Assembly: GCA_023420715.1 (NCBI GenBank)
Contig: JAEZVR010000004.1
Location: 1 to 23,582, forward strand
Direction: 5' to 3'
Origin: Bacillota bacterium
GTDB lineage: Bacteria > Bacillota > Clostridia > Saccharofermentanales > Fastidiosipilaceae
Length of the DNA: 23,582 nucleotides
Below, piece by piece: positions 1 through 6,738 of this stretch; position 1 is the first letter of the stretch; each line of letters starts with the position of its first letter. The translations under genes were made by a program, and so were the position numbers. The notes beneath the pieces are model-generated. The model was given only the letters and a program-made list of their open reading frames with translations, did no database searches and was not told the origin of the DNA.

Positions 1-1
1 A

Positions 2-97
2 TCGTACAGTGAGCGGATGGCCTCGTTTGTGCTGATCGGTCAAGTTTGGCAAGATGAAATGAAACATGAGAGGATACAAATACTAGAAACGAGCTAG
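2..97 (+). CDS. C-terminal tail of an unidentified protein (5' end outside window)
   Basis: The frame is open from the window edge to a TAG at 95-97 and gives 31 residues ending in EMKHERIQILETS. The composition (mixed hydrophobic and charged, SERMASFVLIGQVWQDEM) looks protein-like, but the stretch is too short to assign a family. Its stop codon lies in the first hairpin of the downstream structured RNA. It could be the end of a mobile-element gene lying to the left, or a chance open frame. Confidence 0.3.
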   Translation, partial: SYSERMASFVLIGQVWQDEMKHERIQILETS

Positions 98-251
98 GGA
101 GGTTGCAGCATCTCGCCGAACATTAGCGGGTCAGAAATACTAATGTCTTTAAGGTCTGCTGTCGTTTGTTGGTTCATCGATAATGTCTAGCAGGACGTAT
201 GATATTCTGTGAAAACTAACTAGAAAAAGCAATCATAATGATTGCTTTTTT
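82..251 (+). ncRNA. Candidate structured RNA, copy A
   Basis: This segment resembles 517-685 closely in conserved blocks such as GTTGCAGCATCTCGCC, GGTCTGCTGTCGTTTGT and GATATTCTGTGAAA, with variable bases between them. It folds into hairpin 1 (83-86 with 94-97), a possible second hairpin around 98-117, hairpin 3 (120-126 with 140-146) closing a 13-nt loop CGGGTCAGAAATA, a longer stem 154-160 with 189-196 (one bulged G), and a terminator at 225-251. Stems differ from copy B by paired changes while loops are conserved, the signature of a functional RNA. No reading frame spans it. A weak promoter (TTGGCA at 46-51, 18-nt gap, GAGGAT at 70-75) would start it near 82. I do not recognise the RNA family. 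Confidence 0.6.
225..251 (+). terminator. Intrinsic terminator of RNA copy A
   Basis: A 9-bp stem (227-235 with 239-247) with a TAA loop is followed by a run of six T at 246-251. It ends the structured RNA copy A. Confidence 0.8.
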
Positions 252-268
252 ATTTGCAATAATACGTA

Positions 269-412
269 TTGATCAGTCTGTTTATGTTCATTGCTGGGAT
301 AGGTTTTGGTCAATGGCATCTCAAGCGCCGACTTGAAAAAGTGATTGAGACCGCGACTGAAAAAGAACGAGAAACGGAAGCGTGTCTTGATAAACCGGTT
401 GCGGAACGGTAA
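269..412 (+). CDS. Possible small membrane peptide or remnant, 47 aa
   Basis: An open frame from TTG 269 (alternative ATG 284) to TAA 410-412 encodes a short hydrophobic segment (MFIAGIGFG) followed by a charged helix-like tail (KRRLEKVIETATEKERETE). This is the shape of a single-pass small membrane protein, but there is no convincing ribosome site. The frame lies between the two RNA copies, and the promoter of RNA copy B sits in its last codons. It may be a degraded fragment of an element gene. Function unknown. Confidence 0.25.
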   Translation: MISLFMFIAGIGFGQWHLKRRLEKVIETATEKERETEACLDKPVAER

Positions 413-415
413 AAT
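387..415 (+). promoter_or_regulatory. Sigma-A type promoter for RNA copy B
   Basis: TTGATA (387-392), a 17-nt spacer and TAAAAT (410-415) predict a start near 422. That is exactly where the first module hairpin of the structured RNA begins (CTAG 423-426), which supports both the promoter and the RNA boundary. Confidence 0.6.
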
Positions 416-421
416 AATAAA

Positions 422-685
422 ACTAGAAATGAGCTAGTTGTGGATGTAGAACCACACCGCACTGAGCGGGTCAGAAATTCTCAGGAAAGACTACCGAGCG
501 ATCCAAAAGGATCGACGACCAGAATGAGCTGGGGGGGTTGCAGCATCTCGCCGGGATCTAGCGGGTCCGAAATACTAGGTCGGTAAAGGTCTGCTGTCGT
601 TTGTGCTTATCGATAAAGTCTAGCAGGACGCTTGATATTCTGTGAAAGCGCAAGGCGTCATTGGGAAACCAATGGCGCTTTTTTA
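422..685 (+). ncRNA. Candidate structured RNA, copy B (with an extra 5' module)
   Basis: This RNA of about 264 nt contains two modules. Module C has hairpins 423-426/434-437 and 439-443/452-456, and a hairpin 462-466/480-484 closing the loop CGGGTCAGAAATT. A CGATCC-AAAA-GGATCG hairpin (499-514) follows. Module B has 519-522/529-532, a hairpin 555-561/575-581 closing CGGGTCCGAAATA, and the bulged stem 589-595/622-629, then a terminator. Compared with copy A, stem 1 changes CTAG/CTAG to CCAG/CTGG and stem 3 changes ACATTAG/CTAATGT to GATCTAG/CTAGGTC, so pairing is kept while sequence changes. The three 13-nt loops share CGGGTC-N-GAAAT-W. The promoter at 387-415 and terminator at 652-685 define the unit. 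Family not recognised; large phage or element RNAs such as ROOL or GOLLD are possibilities I cannot test. Confidence 0.65.
652..685 (+). terminator. Intrinsic terminator of RNA copy B
   Basis: A stem of about 10 bp (655-664 with 669-678), capped by a GAAA tetraloop, is followed by a T run at 679-684. Flanking A/T pairs extend the stem. Confidence 0.85.
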
Positions 686-736
686 TTAGAAAAGATGATG
701 TTTTTATATCCGAATGATAAAAGAATCCATTAGGTT

Positions 737-764
737 AAGAAGGTGAGCATTCACCTTCTTTTTT
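737..764 (+). terminator. Terminator or attenuator just upstream of the PBECR4-like gene
   Basis: A stem 737-746 with 751-760 (GAAGGTGA core, loop GCAT) runs into TTTTTT. It ends only about 8 nt before the ribosome site of the gene at 786, so that gene is translated from read-through RNA or from a promoter that is not obvious. The arrangement suggests attenuation of the gene from the upstream RNA unit. Confidence 0.75.
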
Positions 765-785
765 ATTATTGAAAGGAGAAAAGGG

Positions 786-1694
786 ATGGTTGAAACCTAT
801 AAAGCCTATAAAACACTGAAACAATTTAGTGTTTACCATGGTAGATGCGTTCGTCTTCATTTTAAGGATCCAATCTTAAGAATGGATATTTTTCTGAATA
901 AATGGTCTATTCCACATTTATTAGGATTGCAATATATGTATCAACTCTATAGAAAGAACAACAATATCAGGTATCTTGATAAAAATGATCGCTATGTATC
1001 AGGCAGTGATATTTTTGCTTTGGTGTACAGAAAACTTAGTGATCAGAAGATTCTCGAATGTGTCCGGAAACATAATCCTGATCAAGCAAAATCAGTGCAA
1101 GACCGTATTGAAAGTTTTTCACTGTTTATGGAAAAGCTTGAAGAAGGATATCTGGTGTCAAATCTAAAAGCTAAGTCCTTTGGTGGTAAAGTGAGTCATT
1201 TTGTAATTGAGATGTCAGATGGTGTCTATAGTCATTTAGGTATTAAACGTGAAGTTGATGGCGATCACCTGGTGTCATTTAAGAAAGGAGGAACACGGCT
1301 AATCACGTATTTTCAACGTGGAGATAATCGATACTTTTCTGGATCAAATACTAAAATCAATATCGTCGGCATCGAAATTTATGACGAAAAACATCAGACC
1401 TATTTGCCATTCTCATTCAATCGAGAAAGTCCCTTTTCGTTAGAACATCATAAAAAGGTATCTCTTACGGATCAAATTTTGGCATGGTTCCATGATCCCG
1501 ATTATACAGTTGAGCAGCGACAAGTTTTATATCAGGGCAGATTAAACGGTTTATCTGATGAACAAATTGCTGCCTATGCTGATTCAAATGTTGACTACAA
1601 AGATATGCATGAAGCTCGTCAAGCTCTTGAACGTGGCACAAGTATTGAGACAGTTCGCAATTTTCTTCGACAGTCTAAACGAGTGGAAATTTGA
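786..1694 (+). CDS. PBECR4-like (BECR-fold nuclease-like) mobile-element protein, 302 aa
   Basis: The N-terminal ~215 residues show the pattern I associate with the PBECR4 domain (phage Barnase-EndoU-ColicinE5/D-RelE-like nuclease) found on integrative elements. A beta-rich start leads to IPHLLGLQYMY (about residues 42-52), then a helical middle (DRIESF...MEKLEEGYLV), then strands HFVIEMSDGVYSHLGI and TYFQRGDNRYFSGSNTKI. The C-terminal ~60 residues (DYTVEQRQVLYQGRLNGLS and EARQALERG) match the short helical repeats (QxxxIRxGLexGL) common at the ends of conjugative-element proteins. The ribosome site AAAGGAG at 772-778 suits ATG 786. The last residues are read from DNA that in another frame encodes a DnaD remnant, so the original C-terminus may be lost. 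Nuclease activity is inferred from the family only; no catalytic residues were identified. Confidence 0.55.
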   Translation: MVETYKAYKTLKQFSVYHGRCVRLHFKDPILRMDIFLNKWSIPHLLGLQYMYQLYRKNNNIRYLDKNDRYVSGSDIFALVYRKLSDQKILECVRKHNPDQAKSVQDRIESFSLFMEKLEEGYLVSNLKAKSFGGKVSHFVIEMSDGVYSHLGIKREVDGDHLVSFKKGGTRLITYFQRGDNRYFSGSNTKINIVGIEIYDEKHQTYLPFSFNRESPFSLEHHKKVSLTDQILAWFHDPDYTVEQRQVLYQGRLNGLSDEQIAAYADSNVDYKDMHEARQALERGTSIETVRNFLRQSKRVEI

Positions 1695-1880
1695 AGAGAA
1701 AGTGATTGATCGTGCCCTAGATACGACGTTATTGTATGCTAAAAAACCAACATTGCAATATATGAATCGGATCTTGGAAAATTTGATGCACATGGAGTTT
1801 AGACAACAGAAGATTTGTTAAAAAATGCTCATGTATTGAAACGTGTTCAGTGGCGTGTGGGTGCGATATATTTTTCTAAA
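1681..1880 (+). pseudogene. Frameshifted remnant of a DnaD-domain replication protein
   Basis: Starting at 1681, the +1 frame relative to the preceding gene reads EWKFEEKVIDRALDTTLLY then KPTLQYMNRILENL, the C-terminal DnaD/DnaB_2 pattern (Wxfxxevixxaldxtl...Yixxilxnw). The expected continuation DAHGV-TTEDLLKNAHVLKRV appears in a different frame from 1785, interrupted by a TAG at 1800-1802. A frameshift near 1784 and an in-frame stop therefore inactivate it. No N-terminal part is present. DnaD-domain proteins act in replication initiation and are common on phages and plasmids. The remnant begins inside the end of the previous gene, which points to a recombination junction near 1670-1681. Confidence 0.6.
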
Positions 1881-1888
1881 AAATAATA

Positions 1889-1915
1889 TAAAAAAGCCGA
1901 GGATTTTCCTCAGCT
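1889..1915 (-). terminator. Terminator of tRNA-Ala
   Basis: Read on the minus strand, AGCTGAGGA pairs with TCCTCGGCT across a 3-nt loop, followed by TTTTTT. It lies 7 nt beyond the tRNA CCA end. Confidence 0.8.
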
Positions 1916-1922
1916 TTGGTAT

Positions 1923-1998
<76 letters not shown>

Positions 1999-2010
1999 AA
2001 ACTACGTCAC

Positions 2011-2039
2011 ATTATAGAGGCATGGTACCTCAGTGTCAA
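2011..2039 (-). promoter_or_regulatory. Consensus promoter of tRNA-Ala
   Basis: On the minus strand a perfect TTGACA (2034-2039), a 17-nt spacer and a perfect TATAAT (2011-2016) lie about 12 nt upstream of the tRNA 5' end. Confidence 0.9.
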
Positions 2040-2111
2040 GCATTTTGCCGCTTTTGCCGGATCAAGTCACTGAGCGACAAAGACAGGATGATGATTTTTG
2101 TCGACCGCAAT

Positions 2112-2140
2112 TTGAGCACAATAAAAGTGTCTGATATAAT
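2112..2140 (+). promoter_or_regulatory. Promoter of the small acidic protein gene
   Basis: TTGAGC (2112-2117), a 17-nt spacer and TATAAT (2135-2140) lie about 35 nt upstream of the start codon at 2175. Confidence 0.6.
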
Positions 2141-2174
2141 TTAAATATAAATATTCACACATGAGGAGGTCGTG

Positions 2175-2369
2175 ATGAACAAAGCAGAAAAATTTTATCC
2201 ATTGCACACAGAAAAAGCTGAAGAAAATCCAATCGAGACCTTAGACGAAGTTCATGTGGCCTCTCCATATGATAGCCGGGTAAACGATCTGGATTCGCAG
2301 TCTTTTGACGATCAGGCACAAGATTTTCAAGCGCTTTCCCCTGAGGAAATCGAACAACAAAAAGAATAA
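2175..2369 (+). CDS. Small acidic hypothetical protein, 64 aa
   Basis: A short monocistronic gene with its own promoter (2112-2140), a strong ribosome site AGGAGG (2164-2169) and a strong terminator. ATG 2175 is preferred over the in-frame GTG at 2172 because it leaves a 5-nt rather than a 2-nt gap. The product is rich in Asp, Glu and Gln, has no membrane segment or cysteine, and ends in EEIEQQKE. It is probably mostly disordered. No family is recognised, but clean expression signals make it a real gene. Confidence 0.7.
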   Translation: MNKAEKFYPLHTEKAEENPIETLDEVHVASPYDSRVNDLDSQSFDDQAQDFQALSPEEIEQQKE

Positions 2370-2383
2370 TCATGCCATTTGAG

Positions 2384-2417
2384 AAACCGCCCGTCTTTGT
2401 ATAGACGGGCGGTTTTT
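2384..2417 (+). terminator. Strong intrinsic terminator
   Basis: A 13-bp stem (AAACCGCCCGTCT at 2384-2396 with its complement at 2403-2415), a 6-nt loop and a T run through 2417 end the small acidic protein gene. Confidence 0.9.
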
Positions 2418-2468
2418 GCTTCCTTTAAAATGATAAGCGTAAGTGGCATTCGTTTAAGGAGGTAGCAC

Positions 2469-3653
2469 ATGCTCGGAAAATTTATGTATCATAACCCAAC
2501 TGCATTATATTTCGGTGAGGGTTCGATCAGTAATCTTGATAAAGAATTGCCAAAATACGGCTCCCGTGTTGTTCTGGTATACGGCGGGGGATCGATCAAG
2601 AAAAGTGGTTTGTATCAACAAGTGTTGGATATTCTAAAAAAACATCAAAAAGTTGTGGCTGAAATTAGCGGTGTGATGTCCAACCCAACGTTAGATAAAG
2701 TTTATGAAGGGATCGAAATTGCCCGTCAACATCAGGTAGATTTCTTTTTAGCAGTGGGTGGAGGTTCTGTCTGCGATTACACGAAGGCAGTCGCCATTTC
2801 AGTACATTGTGACGAAGATCCTTGGGAATTATATTATAAAAAATTTAAAGAACCCACATGTCCAGTTGTGCCATTGGGCTGTATTTTGACGATGGCGGGC
2901 ACGGGATCGGAAATGAATGCTGGTGCTGTTATTACCAATACGAAGACCAAACAAAAAATTGGGCATGTCTTTACACATCCAGATGTTAAACCCAAATTTT
3001 CGATCTTAGATCCGACCTACACATATACCTTACCAGAAGATCAGATGGTATCTGGTATTTATGATATGTTCTGCCATATTTGTGAGCAGTATTTTTCGAA
3101 TGAGGATGACAATACATCGGACTATTTGGCAGAAGGTTTAATGCGCTCCATTATTCATTCTGGATTAATTGCCAAAGCAGAGCCGACCAATTATGAAGCT
3201 CGGAGCAATTTGATGTGGTCGGCCACCTGGGCATTGAATACCCTGCTTTCTAGAGGTAAACGCACAGATTGGATGGTCCATATGATTGGGCAAGCTGTTG
3301 GCGGCTTTACAAATGCACCGCACGGCTTGACTTTATCGGCGGTGACCTTGCCATATTATCGACTCATTTTAAACGATGGATTGGCCAAGTTTAAGCGTTT
3401 TGCAATCGAAGTATGGCGTGTCGATCCAACAGGGAAAACAGATGAAGCGATTGCTCAGGAAGGATTATGTGCGTTAGAAAACTGGATGCGTCAGTTGGGG
3501 GTTGCCTTGTCGATTCGAGACTTTGGTGTCACATCAGCCGATTTGCCTTTGATCGCTCAAAACACAATTATCTTAAAAGGCGGTTATCGCATCTTAACCA
3601 AAGATGAGATCCTCCATGTTCTGACGGAAAGCTTGCAAACCGAAAATCAATGA
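2469..3653 (+). CDS. Iron-containing alcohol dehydrogenase (butanol dehydrogenase-like), 394 aa
   Basis: Group III metal-dependent alcohol dehydrogenase of the YqdH/BDH type, expected to reduce aldehydes to alcohols with NAD(P)H in the cytoplasm. The N-terminal dinucleotide domain carries GGGS at residues 97-100 and the conserved TMAGTGSEMN (141-150). The C-terminal helical domain holds the usual metal ligands: D199 and H203 (DMFCHICEQYFS), H271 (MVHMIG) and H285 (NAPHGL). The length is typical. The ribosome site AAGGAGG lies just upstream of ATG. The stop codon overlaps the start of the ogt gene, so the two are probably co-transcribed and translationally coupled. Substrate is not determined; butyraldehyde reduction would fit the butyrate genes further along but is only an inference. 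Confidence 0.9.
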   Translation: MLGKFMYHNPTALYFGEGSISNLDKELPKYGSRVVLVYGGGSIKKSGLYQQVLDILKKHQKVVAEISGVMSNPTLDKVYEGIEIARQHQVDFFLAVGGGSVCDYTKAVAISVHCDEDPWELYYKKFKEPTCPVVPLGCILTMAGTGSEMNAGAVITNTKTKQKIGHVFTHPDVKPKFSILDPTYTYTLPEDQMVSGIYDMFCHICEQYFSNEDDNTSDYLAEGLMRSIIHSGLIAKAEPTNYEARSNLMWSATWALNTLLSRGKRTDWMVHMIGQAVGGFTNAPHGLTLSAVTLPYYRLILNDGLAKFKRFAIEVWRVDPTGKTDEAIAQEGLCALENWMRQLGVALSIRDFGVTSADLPLIAQNTIILKGGYRILTKDEILHVLTESLQTENQ

Positions 3654-4174
3654 TGCAGATGAATTCTGATGCGGGGTGTGTCCGGCGGTTATTACCATCT
3701 CCATTGGGCACCATAAGCTTGGCTGCAAATGCAGGGGGACTCACCCGCGTATCGTTTTTGGAAGATGACTTATTGGGGTATTGCGAATTAAATGGCCGAA
3801 CCCAAACAGCTGGCTGTCAAGCAAATGACTTTTTGACTGAGGCCTGTGCATGGTTAGATGCATTTTTGGCAGGGGATCAGCGAAGCTTATCTTGTCCGAT
3901 AAACTTAGAGGGAACGCCTTTTCAACAACTGGTCTGGGAAGTGGTTCGGCAAATTCCCTTTGGGCAGGTTCGCACTTATGGACAGATTGCGGATGAAATT
4001 GCACAAATCCGTGGTAAAAGACCTGCACCCCGTGCCGTCGGGCAGGCGGTGGCGAAAAATCCGATTTTGCTGTTTGTGCCTTGCCATAGAGTGGTTCTTC
4101 AAAACGGTCGGATTGGAGGTTATGCTGGCGGTATTGCGCGGAAGCAATGGTTATTAAGCTTAGAAAAAGGCTGA
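3650..4174 (+). CDS. ogt: Methylated-DNA--[protein]-cysteine S-methyltransferase
   Basis: Suicide DNA-repair protein that takes methyl or alkyl groups from O6-alkylguanine onto its own cysteine. The C-terminal MGMT domain is complete: GTPFQQLVWEVVRQIPFGQ (residues 88-106), the arginine-finger region RAVGQA (128-133), and the active site PCHRV with acceptor Cys145. The N-terminal part is the usual short RNase H-like domain. Three in-frame ATGs (3650, 3653, 3659) are possible starts; 3650 overlaps the TGA of the dehydrogenase gene, suggesting coupling. There is no clear independent ribosome site. The stop codon lies inside the stem of the shared bidirectional terminator. Confidence 0.93.
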   Translation: MMQMNSDAGCVRRLLPSPLGTISLAANAGGLTRVSFLEDDLLGYCELNGRTQTAGCQANDFLTEACAWLDAFLAGDQRSLSCPINLEGTPFQQLVWEVVRQIPFGQVRTYGQIADEIAQIRGKRPAPRAVGQAVAKNPILLFVPCHRVVLQNGRIGGYAGGIARKQWLLSLEKG

Positions 4175-4195
4175 ACAATTCTGTTCAGCCTTTTT
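4164..4195. terminator. Bidirectional terminator between ogt and the PBP gene
   Basis: A perfect 14-bp inverted repeat (AAAAAGGCTGAACA at 4164-4177 with its complement at 4182-4195) gives a T run in both directions. It serves both convergent genes and contains the ogt stop codon; the PBP stop lies 3 nt beyond it. Confidence 0.9.
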
Positions 4196-4197
4196 GG

Positions 4198-6558
4198 TTA
4201 ATGCACAGGACAATAGGTTGTTGGCGTAAGCGGCGAATTGGCTTCGAAATATTCCGTTATTGTATTTCCGCTTCCGCACCCGGGTTTTGCCAACTGGCCA
4301 GATCGTATACAGATGCGAAGTGGCACAATACCACTTGGTTGAGTCCAATCAGCTGGCGGTTTGTTGGCATGAACTTGTTTCATGGCATCAAACCAGATAC
4401 GTACGGCACCGGGACCATCTGGGGTTATAACAGACGTTTTACTAATCCGATTATCGTAGCCGTACCAGACAGCGCCTGTGTAATATGGGGTAAATCCACA
4501 AAACCATTTGTCGACATCTTCATCAGATGTACCAGTTTTGCCTGCTGTACCAATGCGCTGACCAGCGGCGTTGCTCAAGGCACTAAACCCATATCCATAG
4601 GCAGAACCTTCATATGGAAAACTAGATGTTCGACCTAAAACAGTTTCTTCAAGCACTTTGGTCATCATAAAGGCGATGGTGGGTCGATAGACCTGTTTAG
4701 GCACTGCTGTATTTTCAAGCAAAATGTTGCCTTGCGCTTCTTCGACGCGTGTATAGGCATAATGGGGTTTATAAATACCGCCATTTGGGAAAACCGAAAA
4801 GGCAGAAGCAATTTCCAGGGGAGACATGCCTGTGCCATAGGCACCGACAGCCATGGCCATACGTGCTGGATCTTTTGTGCGATCAATACCCACTTCTTTT
4901 AAATAGAGTTTTGAATTGGCAAAGCCAATGGTTTGAAGGACAAGGGCTGCCGGAACGTTATTGGAAATCTTAACGGCATTGCGCAAGGTCATTTTACCGC
5001 GATATGAAGGATAATAGGCATTTTTAGGATAGGGTTCATTTGGATTATCCGGATCCAAAAAGACCTTTTTATCATCGAGAATTGTGGCCCCCGTGACACG
5101 GTTCAATTCCATTGCAGGGGCATAGATGTTGATGGGTTTGGTTACTGAACCAGGTTGGCGTTGCGTATCTGTTGCACGGTTGAACGAGAAATTCGTTTTT
5201 TTAGTGCCGTAGCCACCTTGCATTGCGGCAATTGCGCCAGTTTGGTTATTGATGACAGCCATGCCGGCTTCAGGAAATTCTGGCAAATCTTTAATTCGAT
5301 CATAATTGGCTGAAAATAATTCTCGTTTCTGGAAGGTTGTGTCCAAAGCAGATTGGACACTCGGTTCCATGGTTGAATAAATCTTTACACCGCTGTTCAT
5401 GATAATTTGCCGTGCAAGATCTTCGCTGTAGTCATTTTGTTTCTTTAAGTCCTGGATGACCTGATTGATGACATATTCTGTAAAATAACTGTTAATTTCG
5501 GTAGATGCACTTGGGATAGGATCTTTGTGGAAAATTAAGTTGGCATTTAAGGCTTCATGATATTGTTCGTCTGTAATTCGCCCCAGTTCATGCATTTTAC
5601 TGAGCACAATTCGTTGTCGGCGTAGACCATTGCGCCGCCCATATTCTGTGAGTGGATTGTAATTAGATGGACTTTTTGGAATACCCGCCAAATAAGCGCA
5701 TTCAGCCAAATTGAGTTCAGACGCTGGTTTGCCAAAATAGGCTCTAGCGGCACTTTCGACGCCAACATAGGAGTTGGCCATCGGCACCAAATTAAGATAC
5801 AGTTCCATGATTTCCCATTTGGTGAGCTGCTTGTTCAACATGTAGGCTCTATACCATTCTTGAACTTTTCGCTGCGCACTGCGTTGATTATTTCCGGTGA
5901 TGAGCTTAACGGTTTGTTGCGTGATGGTAGAACCGCCGTGAGTGGCTTCGCCACGATTGGTTAAAGCGGAAACCACAGCACTGAGGATACGCTTGGGATC
6001 GATGCCCATATTTGTTTCGAATCGCTCATCTTCGATTGCAATAAAGGCATCGTCCAAATAGGTGTCTTGAACATCTTTATAGGGGACATAAATGCGATCG
6101 ACATTGTCTTTCCCGGTGAATTTTGTCATCACATTGCCTTCTGAATCATAAATGAAAGTTGTTTGCGTACCTGCCCTGAGCAAATCGGTTGGCAGTGGTG
6201 TTGTGGTCGCAATATAGCCAAATAAGGTACCAACCCCAATGCCAGCGATTAAAAAAGTGACAGAAATGAGGAAAATGCACAATATCCGCACGAATACAGA
6301 AAAGGGGCGGATGAGGATATCTGATAGATTCATTTTATAGGCATTGCGCGTAGGCTTGCCCTTGGCATATTTGCGTAAATTATGATGCAATCTGGCTAAA
6401 TTCATATCCAGATCAGAGTGCGCTTGGTTGCGGGAATTAGATTTTGGCTTGTTTGAATGACCCAAATGGGTCTTTTGAGATGCCGGTTGACGATAGGCTC
6501 GTGCAACAGGGGCTGTTTGTTCGTTCGCCCTTGGCGATTTTGGTTTATCTTGAGACAT
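4198..6558 (-). CDS. Class A penicillin-binding protein (transglycosylase/transpeptidase), 786 aa
   Basis: Bifunctional peptidoglycan synthase anchored in the membrane. A long polar cytoplasmic N-terminus (~80 residues, rich in Lys/Arg/Gln) precedes one transmembrane helix (about 85-118). The GT51 glycosyltransferase domain shows IEDERF with catalytic Glu176, GGSTITQQ (208-215), and ELYLN with Glu252. The transpeptidase domain carries all three penicillin-binding motifs: SVTK (Ser471 nucleophile), SNN (532-534) and KTGT (674-677). The C-terminus is short and lacks a PASTA or long Gly/Pro tail. It is monocistronic, transcribed from a promoter at 6625-6654, and ends at the bidirectional terminator shared with ogt. 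The ribosome site is modest (GAAAGG about 8 nt before ATG). Confidence 0.95.
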   Translation of the reverse strand: MSQDKPKSPRANEQTAPVARAYRQPASQKTHLGHSNKPKSNSRNQAHSDLDMNLARLHHNLRKYAKGKPTRNAYKMNLSDILIRPFSVFVRILCIFLISVTFLIAGIGVGTLFGYIATTTPLPTDLLRAGTQTTFIYDSEGNVMTKFTGKDNVDRIYVPYKDVQDTYLDDAFIAIEDERFETNMGIDPKRILSAVVSALTNRGEATHGGSTITQQTVKLITGNNQRSAQRKVQEWYRAYMLNKQLTKWEIMELYLNLVPMANSYVGVESAARAYFGKPASELNLAECAYLAGIPKSPSNYNPLTEYGRRNGLRRQRIVLSKMHELGRITDEQYHEALNANLIFHKDPIPSASTEINSYFTEYVINQVIQDLKKQNDYSEDLARQIIMNSGVKIYSTMEPSVQSALDTTFQKRELFSANYDRIKDLPEFPEAGMAVINNQTGAIAAMQGGYGTKKTNFSFNRATDTQRQPGSVTKPINIYAPAMELNRVTGATILDDKKVFLDPDNPNEPYPKNAYYPSYRGKMTLRNAVKISNNVPAALVLQTIGFANSKLYLKEVGIDRTKDPARMAMAVGAYGTGMSPLEIASAFSVFPNGGIYKPHYAYTRVEEAQGNILLENTAVPKQVYRPTIAFMMTKVLEETVLGRTSSFPYEGSAYGYGFSALSNAAGQRIGTAGKTGTSDEDVDKWFCGFTPYYTGAVWYGYDNRISKTSVITPDGPGAVRIWFDAMKQVHANKPPADWTQPSGIVPLRICIRSGQLAKPGCGSGNTITEYFEANSPLTPTTYCPVH

Positions 6559-6624
6559 CTATCGACCTTTCAAATACAAGAACTAGATCATCTACAAAGA
6601 TCATTCTATGGCTATAGATAGTTT

Positions 6625-6654
6625 ATTATATTAAAGTTTAAAAATAGTTCGCAA
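6625..6654 (-). promoter_or_regulatory. Promoter of the PBP gene
   Basis: On the minus strand TTGCGA (6649-6654), an 18-nt spacer and TATAAT (6625-6630). It is back-to-back with the proposed promoter of the molybdenum hydroxylase operon. Confidence 0.55.
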
Positions 6655-6683
6655 GCAATTGAACAATTTGAATGATGTATAAT
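6655..6683 (+). promoter_or_regulatory. Possible promoter of the molybdenum hydroxylase operon
   Basis: A perfect TATAAT at 6678-6683 lies 55 nt upstream of the first gene, but no good -35 hexamer sits at the right distance (GCAATT at 6655-6660). An activator may be needed. A start near 6690 would put the inverted repeat at 6696-6725 at the very 5' end of the mRNA. Confidence 0.4.
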
Positions 6684-6695
6684 AAATCCAGAATA

Positions 6696-6725
6696 ACCAT
6701 TGAAGCGGAGATGTTCTTCAATGGT
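6696..6725. repeat. 10-bp perfect inverted repeat in the hydroxylase operon leader
   Basis: ACCATTGAAG (6696-6705) and CTTCAATGGT (6716-6725) flank a 10-nt spacer. No T run follows, so it is not a terminator. Its place between the -10 and the first ribosome site suits either a repressor operator or an mRNA 5' hairpin. Confidence 0.6.
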
Positions 6726-6738
6726 ATAAAGAGGGCTT

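Noticed and set aside
1..785. CRISPR array or tracrRNA interpretation of the repeated segments
   Set aside because: Repeats are few, long and imperfect with compensatory changes, there are no unique spacers of constant length, and no cas-like gene is present.
4147..4638. 163-codon plus-strand frame opposite the end of the PBP gene
   Set aside because: It is antisense to a clearly coding transpeptidase domain, and its Trp/Cys-rich composition is that of a shadow frame.
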